DNA of 64,000 nucleotides from Romanomermis culicivorax (GCA_963922205.1 CAWUHX010000295.1:124001-188000); one strand, 5' to 3'; shown: positions 19,963 through 31,662, numbered from the stretch's first letter. The notes: generated by a model from the letters alone, not told the origin. Made by a program: numbers and translations.

Positions 19963-21123
19963 TCAGAGTAATCCTACCAGAGCATAACCAACTGAGGCTT
20001 CCAGATTGGTCCCAGGGGTGGGATGAACCTGAACAGTAAGTATATGATCGGATCTTTCTCCTGAGCTCTGAGTAGCTCCTAATGATTCCACCTCAGCATC
20101 AGAGAGTGGTGGCACCTCTAGGACGGGGGATGCAGGGGCATCAGAATCACTAGGCTCACGAAAACAGCCTTTCTCTAGTGTGACCGGAGAATCTCCAGGC
20201 GGGAATCGAGGACAGTTTGACCCTGACCTGGCCATGGAATGACCGCTAGCCCATCTAGAAGAGGTCCTACTTCCTCTGGTTGACCCACGGGATGAGGCAA
20301 TGGAGGAAGCTTGCGAGGGTGGCCGAGAAAGGGAGGAAGTCCTTGATCGTGATCGAGACCCGGACCTGTGGGAGGCCCTTGATAGTGAACGTGTGTTCTC
20401 CCACCAGGGTTCGATCTGATCAATCTCAGCTGCTGTCAACAGAAGTGGCAGTTCTACCGCATTCAATCGACAGACATTTTGTTGGTAGTCAAAGGTAATA
20501 TTCTGGAATTGTTCTAAAAAGTCCAATCCAAGAATCAGATCGACCGGTGCCCAGAAAGGAGACGTAGTCTTACACACATAAAGATGTATATCCACTCGTG
20601 TGTGTGGCTGACGGGTTCCAGGCAACATTATCTCATACGGTCCTGAAAGGAGAGTATGAACGGCTTTACCATTGATACTCATCAATGGATTAAAGTCGTG
20701 ATGTTGCTGGAAAGCCATCCCTGCCCTCGGACTTTCTTTAATCAAGGCTTTGTGAAGGCGTTGACTAATGATGGTCCGTGGACAACCAGTGTCAAGGAAA
20801 GCAGGAGTTTCCTTGTGGTCAACCAGTACGACAAAACACGGAGTGATCCTGTCTAACTGAGTTGGCACATCATTCTGTACGTAATGAAAACCTACCCAAT
20901 GCTGAACTTTCTGGAGGAGGTTCAAGGGAGAGTACTGGCTAACAAACCAAACCTGTCTTTTTCGCAGGCTGTAACTGAGGTAATAGGAGACCCCAACGTA
21001 GATGAGAAATCCTGTACCGGCGAGCACTGCCAGCATGATGAGTGTGTTAAAGATCAACTGCACTGGTCCACTCAAAAGAGACTGTAAGCCCTGTATGAGG
21101 TTGTGCTGCTGACCAGTAATCAC
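19963..21123 (-). CDS. Element III envelope transmembrane tail fused to a first retropepsin-like domain and Arg/Ser-rich linker
   Basis: A 386-codon open frame. Residues about 20-50 are a hydrophobic anchor (LIFNTLIMLAVLAGTGFLIY). Residues about 95-215 are retropepsin-like: FLDTGCPRTIIS with Asp-Thr-Gly at 111-113 and the second block DLILGLDFLEQF at about 195-206. Residues about 245-300 are Arg/Ser-rich. An acidic segment follows. The frame continues past one TGA (19963) into the second protease domain. Element II has only one such domain. Whether the first domain cleaves, or is a retired copy with another role, cannot be told from sequence. Confidence 0.75.
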   Translation of the reverse strand: MITGQQHNLIQGLQSLLSGPVQLIFNTLIMLAVLAGTGFLIYVGVSYYLSYSLRKRQVWFVSQYSPLNLLQKVQHWVGFHYVQNDVPTQLDRITPCFVVLVDHKETPAFLDTGCPRTIISQRLHKALIKESPRAGMAFQQHHDFNPLMSINGKAVHTLLSGPYEIMLPGTRQPHTRVDIHLYVCKTTSPFWAPVDLILGLDFLEQFQNITFDYQQNVCRLNAVELPLLLTAAEIDQIEPWWENTRSLSRASHRSGSRSRSRTSSLSRPPSQASSIASSRGSTRGSRTSSRWASGHSMARSGSNCPRFPPGDSPVTLEKGCFREPSDSDAPASPVLEVPPLSDAEVESLGATQSSGERSDHILTVQVHPTPGTNLEASVGYALVGLL

Positions 21124-21207
21124 GTGGTTTGCTGCCAGACCAACACCTTCCAGTGAGGCTTTGATGTCAGTCCCTACCCATGCAACCGCTTGATAAATAG
21201 TATCTGG

Positions 21208-22972
21208 TTAGAGGGATAGACCAGCGGTATAATTTACCAACCGGTTTAAGACTGCTTCAATTTGCTCAGTCTTGTAAACGTATTGTTTAAAGAAAGCAAA
21301 ACTTGAAGGGGTCATTGCCAACTGATTGTGAAAGAGCGCAGGAGCGTCAAAGTGAGTGACATTGAAGCACTGTTTCCAAATCAGTTCAAGCGGAATGTGG
21401 CTCACATGGACCGTGCCAGACTAAGTAAACCAGCCCGAGTGATTTCAGAAAATCCCCGTAAAGTGATGGTCACACCGCACTTTTGGGCTGAATTTAGTGA
21501 GATCTGGGCCAGCGGGGGTGGCAAAATAAATGGTACCGCCAACCTACCTGTACGGGTAGATACTTGTAACAGGTGTCCCCCACTCGGTACAAATGGTAGA
21601 CATGAGTGGCGTTGACCTTTTGACATGGCCATATCATCAGTGCTTCACCCGTAAATTGGGCCATCAGATCATTCCTTTGCAGGAATGCCCGGGCTCCTAG
21701 TGTGGGGTCAAAACGAAGCAACTGCTAAGTCATATCAAGGTAGCGTTGAGCGTGAGAACACAACTCAAGCCACATGAACCGAAAATTGTTAATCTTTGAT
21801 TCCTTGATCTGCTGAGCCAGGTAGTTCAGTTTGGCATTGACGGGGTCAGGGACAGAGTCCTTCGCCAATCCGAATAACCTTTGGGCCAAATTAAATCTTC
21901 CGTGGATGCGTAGAAGAAGACCCTGATCCATTCGCACTGTGTTCAACCGGAGGTCAGGACACAACCGAAACACGCGAGAGTTTCCCAGGATCTTCAGGGC
22001 AACCTGCAAATCATCCATGATGATATGGTTCCCTGATACAGACGCAGTGTAATTACCCTGAGGTCGATAATGACACTGTGCTGTAAGGTTTGCGGCAGGC
22101 CAAACAATTACCCCCTCAAGAGTAGTGCATTGACCTGCAGTGGGACTGCATCCACCTACATCTCCTAAGGTACTTAGAGCTGTAGTGCCATCCCAGGAAG
22201 CGACCTGTCCCTCCTCGATGAAGAGGTTAGTCACTGTCTTGCAGGCGTCATTGCAGCACCATGAGTACATCACCTCTTGTGTTTGGTTAGTGCTATAAAA
22301 GCCAGGACGTATCTCCACAAGCTTTTGTAAACCAAACACCTTTGTGCGATGTGCCAGTGTACACGCCGCAGGCGCTAGATGCTGAGTGGTAATGAAGTCT
22401 GCAGTAATGCCCCTAGATCCGAAAAAACCAGTGTTAGTACATACCTTATGGTTTGGCAAAGTACATTGCCATGCTAGAGTAGTGATTGGATCAGAAATAG
22501 GTACATATACTGTAACATTCATGCGTCATGGACTCCATGAAGATTTTGGTGGTTTGCATTCAACTTTTTGAGGTAACTCAAGTGGATGACCCCTTCTTGA
22601 AAGACCACAGCATTGGTATTGAGTAGCATGTATTGTGGAGCTCATTCCTAAGAACAGTAGTGTCACAAAGGCCCAATTTATTATATAAAAACTATTTACA
22701 AACAGTGCTCGTAAATATACACCAAAATTTACAGTTTTCACCCGTCTGGCGGCTTCATTCTTCGTCGTCATCATCATCGGACGATACCAGGTCCCCTCTG
22801 GGGAAGTCGATGACCAAGCCTCCGCATGGGTGGACTTCGCAAAGAACGCCAATCTTCGGGGACTGCGGGACGGTTGCCGTCGGAAATGGTGACGCCTTGG
22901 TGACGCTGATGTTGTCATTGACAGCGCACAACGGTTCTCCAAAGGGGTTGGCGACTGGTTGCTGTTGAGCAA
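21208..22972 (-). pseudogene. Element III envelope-like ectodomain
   Basis: This is homologous to the envelope region of Element II. It has a hydrophobic signal-like segment before QYQCCG (about 22640), CTNTGFFGSRGI (about 22440), YSWCCNDAC (about 22265), and the stem region LELIWKQCF and KQYVYKT (21400-21270). It is broken by in-frame stops at about 22526, 21725 and 21208 and by a frame change between about 21540 and 21405. It sits between Gag and protease, as in Element II. The role is inferred to be a membrane glycoprotein for cell entry or particle transfer. It is not functional as it stands. Confidence 0.8.
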
Positions 22973-23126
22973 TCCCCACCACTGTTTGGGCTCCCATTGT
23001 CGTTGTTGTCAGTGACGTGGCAACAACTGCTGTGGGCCGCACATTGGGACTGGCTTCCTCCACAATGCGGTGGACGGCGTCCACTGCCCGCAACCACGGT
23101 TCACCCTCCAACAGGATCTTGTCCAC
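22755..23126 (-). CDS. Small acidic-tailed ORF overlapping the gag-env junction (hypothetical)
   Basis: The frame is 123 codons. It overlaps, out of register, the Pro/Arg-rich N-terminal part of the envelope frame (22972 onward). It has no recognised domain, a Val/Ala/Thr-rich middle, and ends in Ser-Ser followed by a run of Asp/Glu. It could be the original Gag-env linker frame, an accessory ORF or chance. Two overlapping open frames in a decayed element are notable but not decisive. Confidence 0.25.
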   Translation of the reverse strand: MDKILLEGEPWLRAVDAVHRIVEEASPNVRPTAVVATSLTTTTMGAQTVVGIAQQQPVANPFGEPLCAVNDNISVTKASPFPTATVPQSPKIGVLCEVHPCGGLVIDFPRGDLVSSDDDDDEE

Positions 23127-23326
23127 TGGAGTGGGCCAATAGTTCCATCGGCGATAAACTCAAGCCCCTGTCAAGCGACGTTGGGTCCCAATATCTGCAT
23201 CGCTGCTGGCGCTGATAGCACCATGTCAGCAACCGTAAGCGCCTCAACCTCGAAACGGCTCATTGAATAGCGCCCATGGGAGGTGTGGATACTTTTTGGC
23301 CAAATCCATTGACCAAAGGGCCCGCA

Positions 23327-25098
23327 TCACGTCAGTGACGGATGAGGAATCTGTAAATGAGAAATCATTAAAGCCGGTGACTTATAAGGATATCTGATTT
23401 TCAGACCTGAAATGCCAGAAACAGAAGGTAGTTTACCTATCAGATTCATCGATTCCAATTGACCGACGACCTCCAACGCGGAGTCCGTAGGAATTCCAGG
23501 CGACAGTCCTTGGTTGATAAAACGGGCCGGGGGTGCCGGTGTACCTTCTGTCAGTCGATACGACGCGATTACGCTGATGTCGCCAGGCGTTTTCAGTGTC
23601 GTTGAGGGGTTTACGTTGACCGGCGTCACGTATTTCAGTGGTGGCGGCAGAAAGGCTGACGATGGAGTCCATGCCGAAACCACTGCGGCAGCTGAAAATC
23701 CAATAGTGATTACACAGACAGGATAACACAGTTGTGAGTGATCTGCCAGATGTTCAGCCAGAACTTCATCATCCAGATCAAACAGATTTGGATGAAGAAG
23801 ACCGTCAGTAGCCCCTACAGCATTATTTTGCTGTGGAGGTGACCAATATTGGTTCCCTGTCCCGTGAGGAGTTGGATTAGCATAACCCCAAAAACTTCCA
23901 CTTGCCCCCTGAGGAGAGTAACCAGAATTACCAAAGTTAGTCTCACCAGGCAATGTCGAAATTCGATTTGGGCAGGCCGAAGCCCTGTGCACTTGTAACT
24001 TTTGGCAATGCGGGCAAGTTCTGTCGCATCGGTTGGTTGGGTGCGCCCTTGTCGACAAAAATAGCAACAGCTGGCACCGGTGGTGGTGGCAGTGCTAGGG
24101 CCAACGCTATCGGGATGTTGGGCCCGGCAATTAGCGTCTTTGTGGGTGCAGCGTCCATGGTAGGAGCACATCTGTAAATGTGCCCCTGACGGGTGGTCGC
24201 AGGCGGTCTGGACACGCATCGACGGCGTCGATGACGGCGTCAAATTTCTCGAAGGCGGCGCCGATTGCTGAGCTGTAAGTCGGGCAACGTGACCCGTAAG
24301 CCGGGCCATCTCCGATTGTAAATGTCGAATTTCGTCGGACGGCGTTACGGACGGATGTTGAGCGGTGCCCCTTTGATTGGACATTGACCTGACATTGTCG
24401 GCAGTCCTTTGTTCTGAAGAGAAAACAGCATTAGATGGGGCAGTATACCTAATCTCATCCTGAAAAATTTGCGATTCCGCGTAACAGGCTGCTTTGAGAG
24501 TCTCTTCAAGAGTTGTGAACTCCCTGAACTTAATACTATCTCGAAGGACTGGTTTCAACCCTCTCAGAAAGATAGGTTTTACAATTGAATCCCTAATGTC
24601 AGTTGCGAGATCTGGATAAGCCACCCTGGACAGTCCCTTAAGGTGCTCAAGATAGACTATCGCGGACTCAGTCGGCTTCTGCAGGCGATCCTGGATCAAC
24701 TGCTGATGCAGATCTGAGTCACCCCCTACTGGAAAGTTTTTCCTCAGAAAAGCCGTGAACTCTTTGTGGCGGGTAGGCTGCGGAGTACCACTGCTAAAGT
24801 CCTGGTAGGATGCGAGAGCAGGACCTGTTAGGCAAGACTCCAGAAACGCGATTTTATATGCATGATCCGTTTCTGTTACCCCTTGAAGTGTAAAGAAACG
24901 GGTCAAGTGTGATATAAAATCAGTTATGGACTCACCAAAAGCACCTGAAAAGGCAGGAGGGGCCATGAAGCTGGACACAGGAGGGTGCCTTCTGCCATTC
25001 ATAGCCTCCAGCTTTTGGTTGAGCGGTCGAAGGGCATTCTCAAATGCAGCTTGGACCTTATTCTCAATCTGTGAAGGTAGATCAACTTCTGACTTCAT
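23327..25098 (-). pseudogene. gag: Element III gag with frameshifted zinc-knuckle region
   Basis: Frame one (25098-23815) carries a capsid-like region, FFTLQGVTETDHAYKIAFLE and later DLHQQLIQDRLQKPTES, then CSYHGRCTHKDANC. Frame two (24067-23327) continues the protein after a -1 shift near 24050. A CX2CX4HX4C knuckle spans that shift (first two Cys in frame one, His and last Cys in frame two), and a second finger CPHCQKLQVHRASAC follows wholly in frame two. The tail is Pro/Ser/Thr-rich. Upstream of the ATG the frame is open for about 150 bases and still aligns with Element II, so the true start may be farther up. Function: capsid and RNA binding. Confidence 0.88.
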
Positions 25099-26924
25099 AG
25101 TTGAGAGTTCATCTTCCTGTAAGAAAGCTAAGACTGATAATCGTGCCTGTGAAGCTATTCGATCAAACTGAATAGAGAGGGGCTCACTTGTCTGCTTAAG
25201 CTTAGTACTAAGGCGACAGAAACGTCTAGGTGTCTCTATTTTGTGAAAGTGAAGTAAGTGCTACTTTTGTAGTCGGGTGGGGAAGAGGCGCAGGAATTAC
25301 GAGATTGTTTACGCGACAGCCTTTTTGAGACTTTAACTCTTGTTCTTTACAATAACTAGCGGCCACTCAACGATGGGGCTAGAAAAGAACAAGGATTTAG
25401 CTCTCAGAACGGCCAGAAGGTAAGGTAGGTTGACTCAGAAGGGAATTTATCTGGTCACCTATGTACTTAGAGAGGGGCTAACCGGAGTGTAAGGAGAGGG
25501 AAAGTTATACCCAAACCTTAGAAATTATGGGGCTAGATCCGGTTATTTGAACCAAAAGTGAATAAATTTGAATAAAAATGGTGGTTTCCCAACCGTAAAA
25601 GAAAGGACGACGTGAGGACGTACAGATAAACCCGCTCAAAAGGGAATTTTATTTGGAGGTTAGGTCCGTTGTGCTAGTTTACAAACTTTGGATATGGGAG
25701 GGCTCGTAACGGACAAAGTCCTACTCACCAGGAGTAGCGCATGGAGTAGCTTAAGAATTAATAAGTAAAGGGGGACAACTTAAAGTAAACTTAATGGGCG
25801 TAAATAGATAGGGACAAAATTAGTTTACACACCAGATTACACAAAGGGGAATGTGCTATTACGCAATCAGCCTCACTCACTAGGAGCAAGTGCGAACTCT
25901 GAAAAGTGTGATGACTAGACATGAGGATCCCGAGGGGACGTCATTCGCATATATTCTACAACCGTGCCTAAAACGGGAATGCGCATCTTGAACAGAACGG
26001 GAACTCTCCAGAAGTATTATATACAGCTGGAGGCTGGGTTTCCAATCACTGAGATGAAGTGAGGATCGCAGGTCACCAGTTGGAGATAAAGAGCACCAGG
26101 TACCAAGGTGCTATTCTGACACACTCAGTCAGTAAATGGGTGGCATGGGGGTCCTTGGCCCAGCTGTGCCTAAATGGAGGTGGGGAAATGCAGGCTTCCT
26201 CCTATGAATCGAGGCTAGGCTCAACGCATTTTGAGATCAGGGGTACAGTCATTCTCGAATAAATGAGTGTAAAGTGAGGGGCTAAGGCGGACTTAGTTGT
26301 AATGTGTTTAGGCGGACTTGAACACCTTCGCTTAGGCAGACTAGCGGCATATTATGCTAAGGGACAAACCAACGGAGGTGGACTCAGGATTCAGAGCGAC
26401 TCTAGTGCGGACATTATTAGGCCAGCTAACGAAGGCATTTGAGTGTAAAGAAATGATTACAGGGGGGCCTTTTACACTTTAGGCCCAACCAGTGGCTGTG
26501 CCATAATTCCTGAGGAAGTATTCTGGTGGGGACACTAAAGAAGATCATAAATGAGAAAGAAATGCGAGAATTTAGATAAGAAATTTACAGGAAGATTGTC
26601 AACAGGCAGTACATGACTGCAAATGCCCAACGGTTGCGTATGTTGAACAACCAACCCAGCTGAGGCCAAGTGTAAACCCGTTCAAACCTGCAGTTAAAGC
26701 TTAGAAGGTAGTCACGTGCTGATCTATCAGTGCTGCTACCCTGGCGGACAACCTGATCAGTATCACCGACCGTGTGCATCTCAGGTTGCGTGAGCATGTA
26801 TGCTGATGTTTCCCAGGCATCAGTGACACACCGACACAACCCTTGGACAAGAGCCGTAGGTGAGAAGGTAATACTCCAATCATCACCTAAGACTCAAGTG
26901 GCATCTTGGAAACCCCCAGTAACC

Positions 26925-27750
26925 CGGTGCTGACGTCAAAAGATGTGATATACACCACCACACACTCGGTGCTGACCTCAGGTAACTGGGATGTGAGTGC
27001 CATAATCTCATATTGTAGTATGTACGCCAAAAAGTATGAGCCTAGGGCTACAGAATTCTTACGGCAATACGGGGCATTGCCGTTGCTGATGCCAGAATAA
27101 GACTGTAAAGTCTTAATTCCGATACTGGAATAGAGACTTATCATTGTGGACATCAGTAGATAGGGCCCTAGGCCAGCAGCCCTGATACGACAACATGGAG
27201 CATTGCTGTTGCTGACGTCAAAAGGTAATAGCTGAGTCTCAGTTATCCTACAAGAATGATATGAGATGCAGTTGTTGCACACGCCGGATGTGCAGTTTGT
27301 AAGGCCTCACATCACCGAACAACAATACGGTGCATTGTTGTTGCTGACATCAAGGACTGAAGCCAGAATAACCGACCAGTCATAGTGCAACAACATGAGC
27401 CTCTGCTGTTGCAGACGTCAGAAAGACAGTGCCATACGGTCACCATCCCGCAATAACAACCCGTTACATTGCCATTGCTGACGTCAGAGGTAGAGCCGGA
27501 GGGCCACCCACCTCTTAAAGCAACAGCAAGGGATGCAGCTGTTGCAGACGCAGGGGGAGGACACAGAGAACCATCAACCCCTTAAATGGCCACATGCTAT
27601 GCAGCCATTGCTGACATCAGAGGCTTGACCCCGCTAGTCACGCGTCAGTGCAACAGCAGCATGTGAGGTAGTTGCGGACGTCAGAGGGAGGGTCGCCAAG
27701 ACACAACACCTTATAACAACACCACTATAGTAGTTGTTGCTGACGTCAGT
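26925..27750 (-). repeat. Tandem ~65-bp repeats each carrying a TGACGTCA-like site
   Basis: Perfect TGACGTCA palindromes stand at 26931, 27213, 27479 and 27741. One-mismatch forms stand at 27345, 27413, 27612 and 27676. From 27345 onward the spacing is 64-68 bases. Each site follows a GTTGCTG-like word and an imperfect hairpin of the type caacaa...ttgttg. TGACGTCA is the binding site of CREB/ATF-type factors, so the array could act as an enhancer or insulator of the element. Confidence 0.7.
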
Positions 27751-29080
27751 GGTCACGATCGGTAAGATCCTCACCACGTGCAACCACCTAGAGAGAGAAA
27801 AGAAGGAGAGGACTGTACAGTAGTAGAAAAAATAATAAAAATGACCTACTGAATGGTTACCAACTATGACGTATGTGTGACTGGTGAAAGAAAATGTTTT
27901 TTTTTTGATAAATTTGAATAGAAGTGAAAAAGAGAATGTTTTTATTATTTGTTTTTGGTAAGAAGGAGAAAGAATGTTTGTTTGGAAAAAAGGATAAAAA
28001 AATGGGTTATTAGTTTTTATTTGAGTTGATTTTTGAGATAAGAAAACTTATTGGGTGAAAGAGTTATTATAATTGGGTCACACGTTACGCATAGAAGACC
28101 GAGAAAATAAAAAGTAAAGTAAATAAAATAAAATTTGAGGCCCAAGAGATAAGCGATGTGATCTGCTAAGTACAGTGTTATATGTGTCAACAGTAAAAGT
28201 TTGGCTTGTTTGGCCGGAAAATGAGCAACTTGGCAAGTGCTCAGTGAAGGTAAGAAAAGTTTGAAAAAGTGTGTTGACACACATACCGGACACAGATAAC
28301 AAATCACAACCACACTTGACGTCCAGAATCAAGAGTGGAAGGTGTACTGTACCTCGTGATCGGAGATCCCGAAACTCTCAGGGGCTGTGAAAACCTCATG
28401 AGCTGTGATACTCAAGTACCCGTACCCAGGTATACTGTAGTTAGAGTACATGTAAATCGCAGTCGTACTGTAACCAAATAGCCATACAGCGGTACAGTAA
28501 CCTATCCGATCACATGCAGTGGATGGAGCCCAATTGATGGAGAAAAAGAAAAATGGAAAAAGGAAAAACAAATTAAGCTCAGAGGAGATTTACGGCAGAA
28601 TGCCCTATTTACTCGACTCTGGGAATTTATGACTCTTTGGGACCAACACAACAGGGGGATTAATTAAAGCTTACGGGCATTACTATACTCATAAGGCATT
28701 AATTTACACGCAAGAATCATTAATTTAATCACACGTTGGGCAAATTCCGACCTACAGTAATTAAACTCTACTCAAATGCGGTGCTATCTGAGTTGGCCGT
28801 AAACTCGAACATAAGAGACTATTCCGACCTAAGGGGTAGTGTACCTTCTTACGGGCGTATCCCCTTACATGAGGGCATAAATTTTCATCCTAAGGGTCAG
28901 TAATCCCACTTTGAATGTGAATCAGCAGACCTGAGAGAAGTTTCCCCACTCAAGTGGCGATCCTCATGATCTGAGAGAGGTTTTCCCACTCAAACTGAAA
29001 TTTTACCTAATTGAAAGAGGTATCTCACTCAAAAGGGTAAAGGTTCGTTCCTAAGGACTGTGAAGTCAGACTTAAAGGTC

Positions 29081-29098
29081 GATTTTCCAGCCTCGCCA
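29081..29098 (-). promoter_or_regulatory. Primer-binding site of Element III
   Basis: Directly after the LTR end (ACA at 29099, minus strand) comes TGGCGAGGCTGGAAAATC. It starts with TGG, the complement of a tRNA CCA end. This marks 29099-30036 as a 5' LTR. The tRNA is not identified. Confidence 0.65.
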
Positions 29099-30036
29099 TG
29101 TCACATTAAGTAGAAATTGGGAGCCATGTCACATTAAATGAAGTGGTGATCAGTCACATTGATGGGAAACCCATACCATATCCCATAGGTAATATGGCCA
29201 TGTCACTGGAAATGGCATGCTGTGACCCCGTTGGGTGGCTCTGTTATGGTCTTCTACTTCGGCAACCTAACCCAGCTGGTACTCCCACAGGTAAACCTAT
29301 GGTGTACCTCGGCCTTGTCCTAGGGTTATGCTGTAGAATAATGGACAAAGCAGCCGGGTCAGGGGTGCCAATCCCTAGTCCTCACTCACTGGGAATGAGG
29401 GACGGTGCCATTTGGGGAATGGCCTACTGTAGGGGACCGGATTGTTAACCTAAATCCCCTTATTGGCCCTGACCCTAAGGGTCTGAGGGCTTTCTCAACT
29501 GAGGTACTTCCGAGGGAAACTAGCTTAGGGGAGACTCCCACAAATATACCCTCAACAATAATAATAACCCCTGAGAAGACTTACTAATCCTCTTCTTAAC
29601 CTACTCGGCGATGAGCCACGGGTCCTGGGGTCAAAGTGCAGGATCCTACGGACAGCGATGAACGGGTACGGGAATCCGAGTGATTCGGCGTGAGGTAATG
29701 GGGCTGCGGATCGGCAGGCGGCAGTATCAAGCGTTTCCTCTGGGAGGGCGACCGGGTTCTTTGATCAACGGCGATGGGGATGAGTTTCTACCGTGGGGTT
29801 ACTGTAGTGGCAAGGTATATGAAGGCCGGAGGCGAGAGTATGCAAATTTATTCGACAAGCGGCGAACCCAGTTGACAATAAAATATAATAATAATAAAGG
29901 CGACGAACGGCAAACACGGAAACGCAAGGCTAAAAAGACGCAACACCAGTTAGGCCCAATAATGAGTGACAAACTAACGATACATGCCCTTTTAAAGGGC
30001 TCCATAAACTACAGTATGCCTTGGGCAGAGTTAACA
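29099..30036 (-). repeat. 5' LTR of Element III, shared with a truncated upstream copy (938 bp)
   Basis: It runs TGTTAAC (30036, minus) to AATGTGACA (29099). A primer site follows on its gag side and a polypurine/hairpin block precedes it on the other side (30037-30540). One LTR therefore serves as 5' LTR of Element III and 3' LTR of another, mostly lost copy, a tandem arrangement like that of Element II. Confidence 0.88.
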
Positions 30037-30540
30037 CTCCCCCAAGCTAACTTCTGCAGTGGAAATTGTTGCAGAAGATGCCTATGGTCACATAGACATT
30101 TTCCAGTTCACAACGTTAAGCATTGGGGCAAGTTTTCACTCTCCATCCTTAACATAGGAACGTCAACTAGTGAAAATTTCCAACTAGTCGTTTCACGTTG
30201 CGAAACGTTGCTAGTTTTTACTGATAAGAGGTGCACGTTGTGCTCCAATTACAATGATGAGCTCGGAGAGCTTATCTCCAACCGAAATTCTTGACTAGCG
30301 GGCACATACTGTAGTCTATGTGTATAACAAAATAATAAATCGAAACGGAAATAAAATGCGCGCAAAAGAAACAGAAATAAAACATGAAAAGTACACACAT
30401 AAATTGCATGTAAAAATTATAAAAAACGAAATGCAAAATTGATGCAAATTACCGTAACACAAAACGTAACGAAAAACATAACGAAAAATTGTGATGTGAA
30501 TCACGTGACGTTCAACGAAATTCGTCGGCACGTGACAACC
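30037..30540 (-). repeat. 3' noncoding remnant of a tandem family A copy
   Basis: It matches 15229-15726 closely, including the hairpins and AT-rich part, and is cut at about 30540 where an inverted copy begins. Confidence 0.85.
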
Positions 30541-30731
30541 TCTTATCAGTAAAAACTAGCGACGTATCCCAACTTGAAACGCCTAGTTGGAAATTCTCAC
30601 TAGTTGATGTTTCTATGTTAAGCATGGAGAGTGAAAACTCGCCCCAATGCTTAACATTGTGAACTGGAAAATGTCTATGTGACCGTAGGCATCTTCTGCA
30701 GCAATTTCCACTGCAGAAGTTAGCTTGGGTG
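30541..30731 (+). repeat. Inverted 3' noncoding remnant preceding the + LTR
   Basis: This is the reverse complement of about 30037-30230, carrying the hairpin block and the polypurine-like end. It leads into the LTR at 30732. Confidence 0.85.
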
Positions 30732-31662
30732 TGTCTTAGCTCTGCCCAAAGCATACTGTAGATTACGGGGCCCTTTAAAAGGGCTTGTTTCGTTAATTTT
30801 CCACTCATTTTTGGGCCTAATCGTCTTTGCGTTTTTACAGCCTGCGTTCCTGTGTTTGCCTGCGTCGTTTATATTATAATTTGCATATTGTGCCTGCATC
30901 CGCCGCCTTTCTAATAAATTTACATATTCGCCTGCGGTCTCCTTTGCGTTGCCAGTTACCGTAACTCAACTGTAGGAGTTTACCCCGTCACCTGTTGACC
31001 AAGAACCCCTGTCCCCTCCCATAGGAACGTTTAGATACCATCGCCCGCCGACTCACATTTGCCTACCCTCCACGCTGAATTGCTTTGGGATTATCGAACC
31101 TGCTTCCCCGCCATCCGCAGGACCCACATTTGACCCAGGAACCCGTTGCCCAGTGCCGAGTACCTTGAGAAGAGGATTTAGTGAGTCTTCTCAGGGGTTA
31201 TTATTGTTGAGGGTATATTTGTGGGAATCCTCCTTAAGCTAGTTTCCCTTGAGGGTGCCCTCAGTTGAGACAGCCCTCGGACCCTTAAGGTCAGGGCCAA
31301 TTAGGGGATTTAGGTTGACAATCGGGTCCCCTACAGTAAGCCATTCCACGAATGGCACAGTCCCTCATTCTCAGTGAATGGGGACTAGGGATTGCCACCC
31401 CTGACCTGGCTGTGTTGTCCATTATTCTACAGCTGAACCCTAGGACAAGGCCGAGGTACACCATAGGTTTTCCTGTGGCAGTACCAGCTGGGTTAGGTTC
31501 TTGAAGTAGATACCCTCAGGGAGCCACCCAATGGGGTCACAGCATGTCACCTACCGTGTCATGGCTGTATTTCTTACGGGATATGGTATGGGTTTTCTCA
31601 TCAATGTGACTGATCACCTATTCGTTCAATGTGACATGGCTCCCAATTTACTTAATGTGACA
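30732..31662 (+). repeat. Family A LTR, plus orientation (931 bp)
   Basis: It begins TGTCTTAGC and ends AATGTGACA, followed by unrelated sequence (gaggtaac). The TATA-like CCCTTTAAAAGGG is near 30771. With the previous three entries it makes an outward-facing LTR pair in a large palindrome (29099-31662). Confidence 0.85.

Larger units (their letters stand above)
25259..29098 (-). other. Element III 5' leader, about 3.8 kb without a supported gene
   Basis: The region between the 5' LTR and gag. It holds the CRE-like tandem repeats (26925-27750), a purine-rich stretch at 27780-28010, and a weak repeat of ccactcaa units (28940-29040). No open frame here resembles a retroelement protein. This is long for a Ty3/gypsy leader and may include regulatory or packaging sequence, or an unrecognised insertion. 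Confidence 0.6.

Noticed and set aside
22915-23270. Several overlapping open frames on both strands
   Set aside because: They are shadows within the GC-richer gag-env junction of Element III; only 23126-22755 is mentioned, with low confidence.
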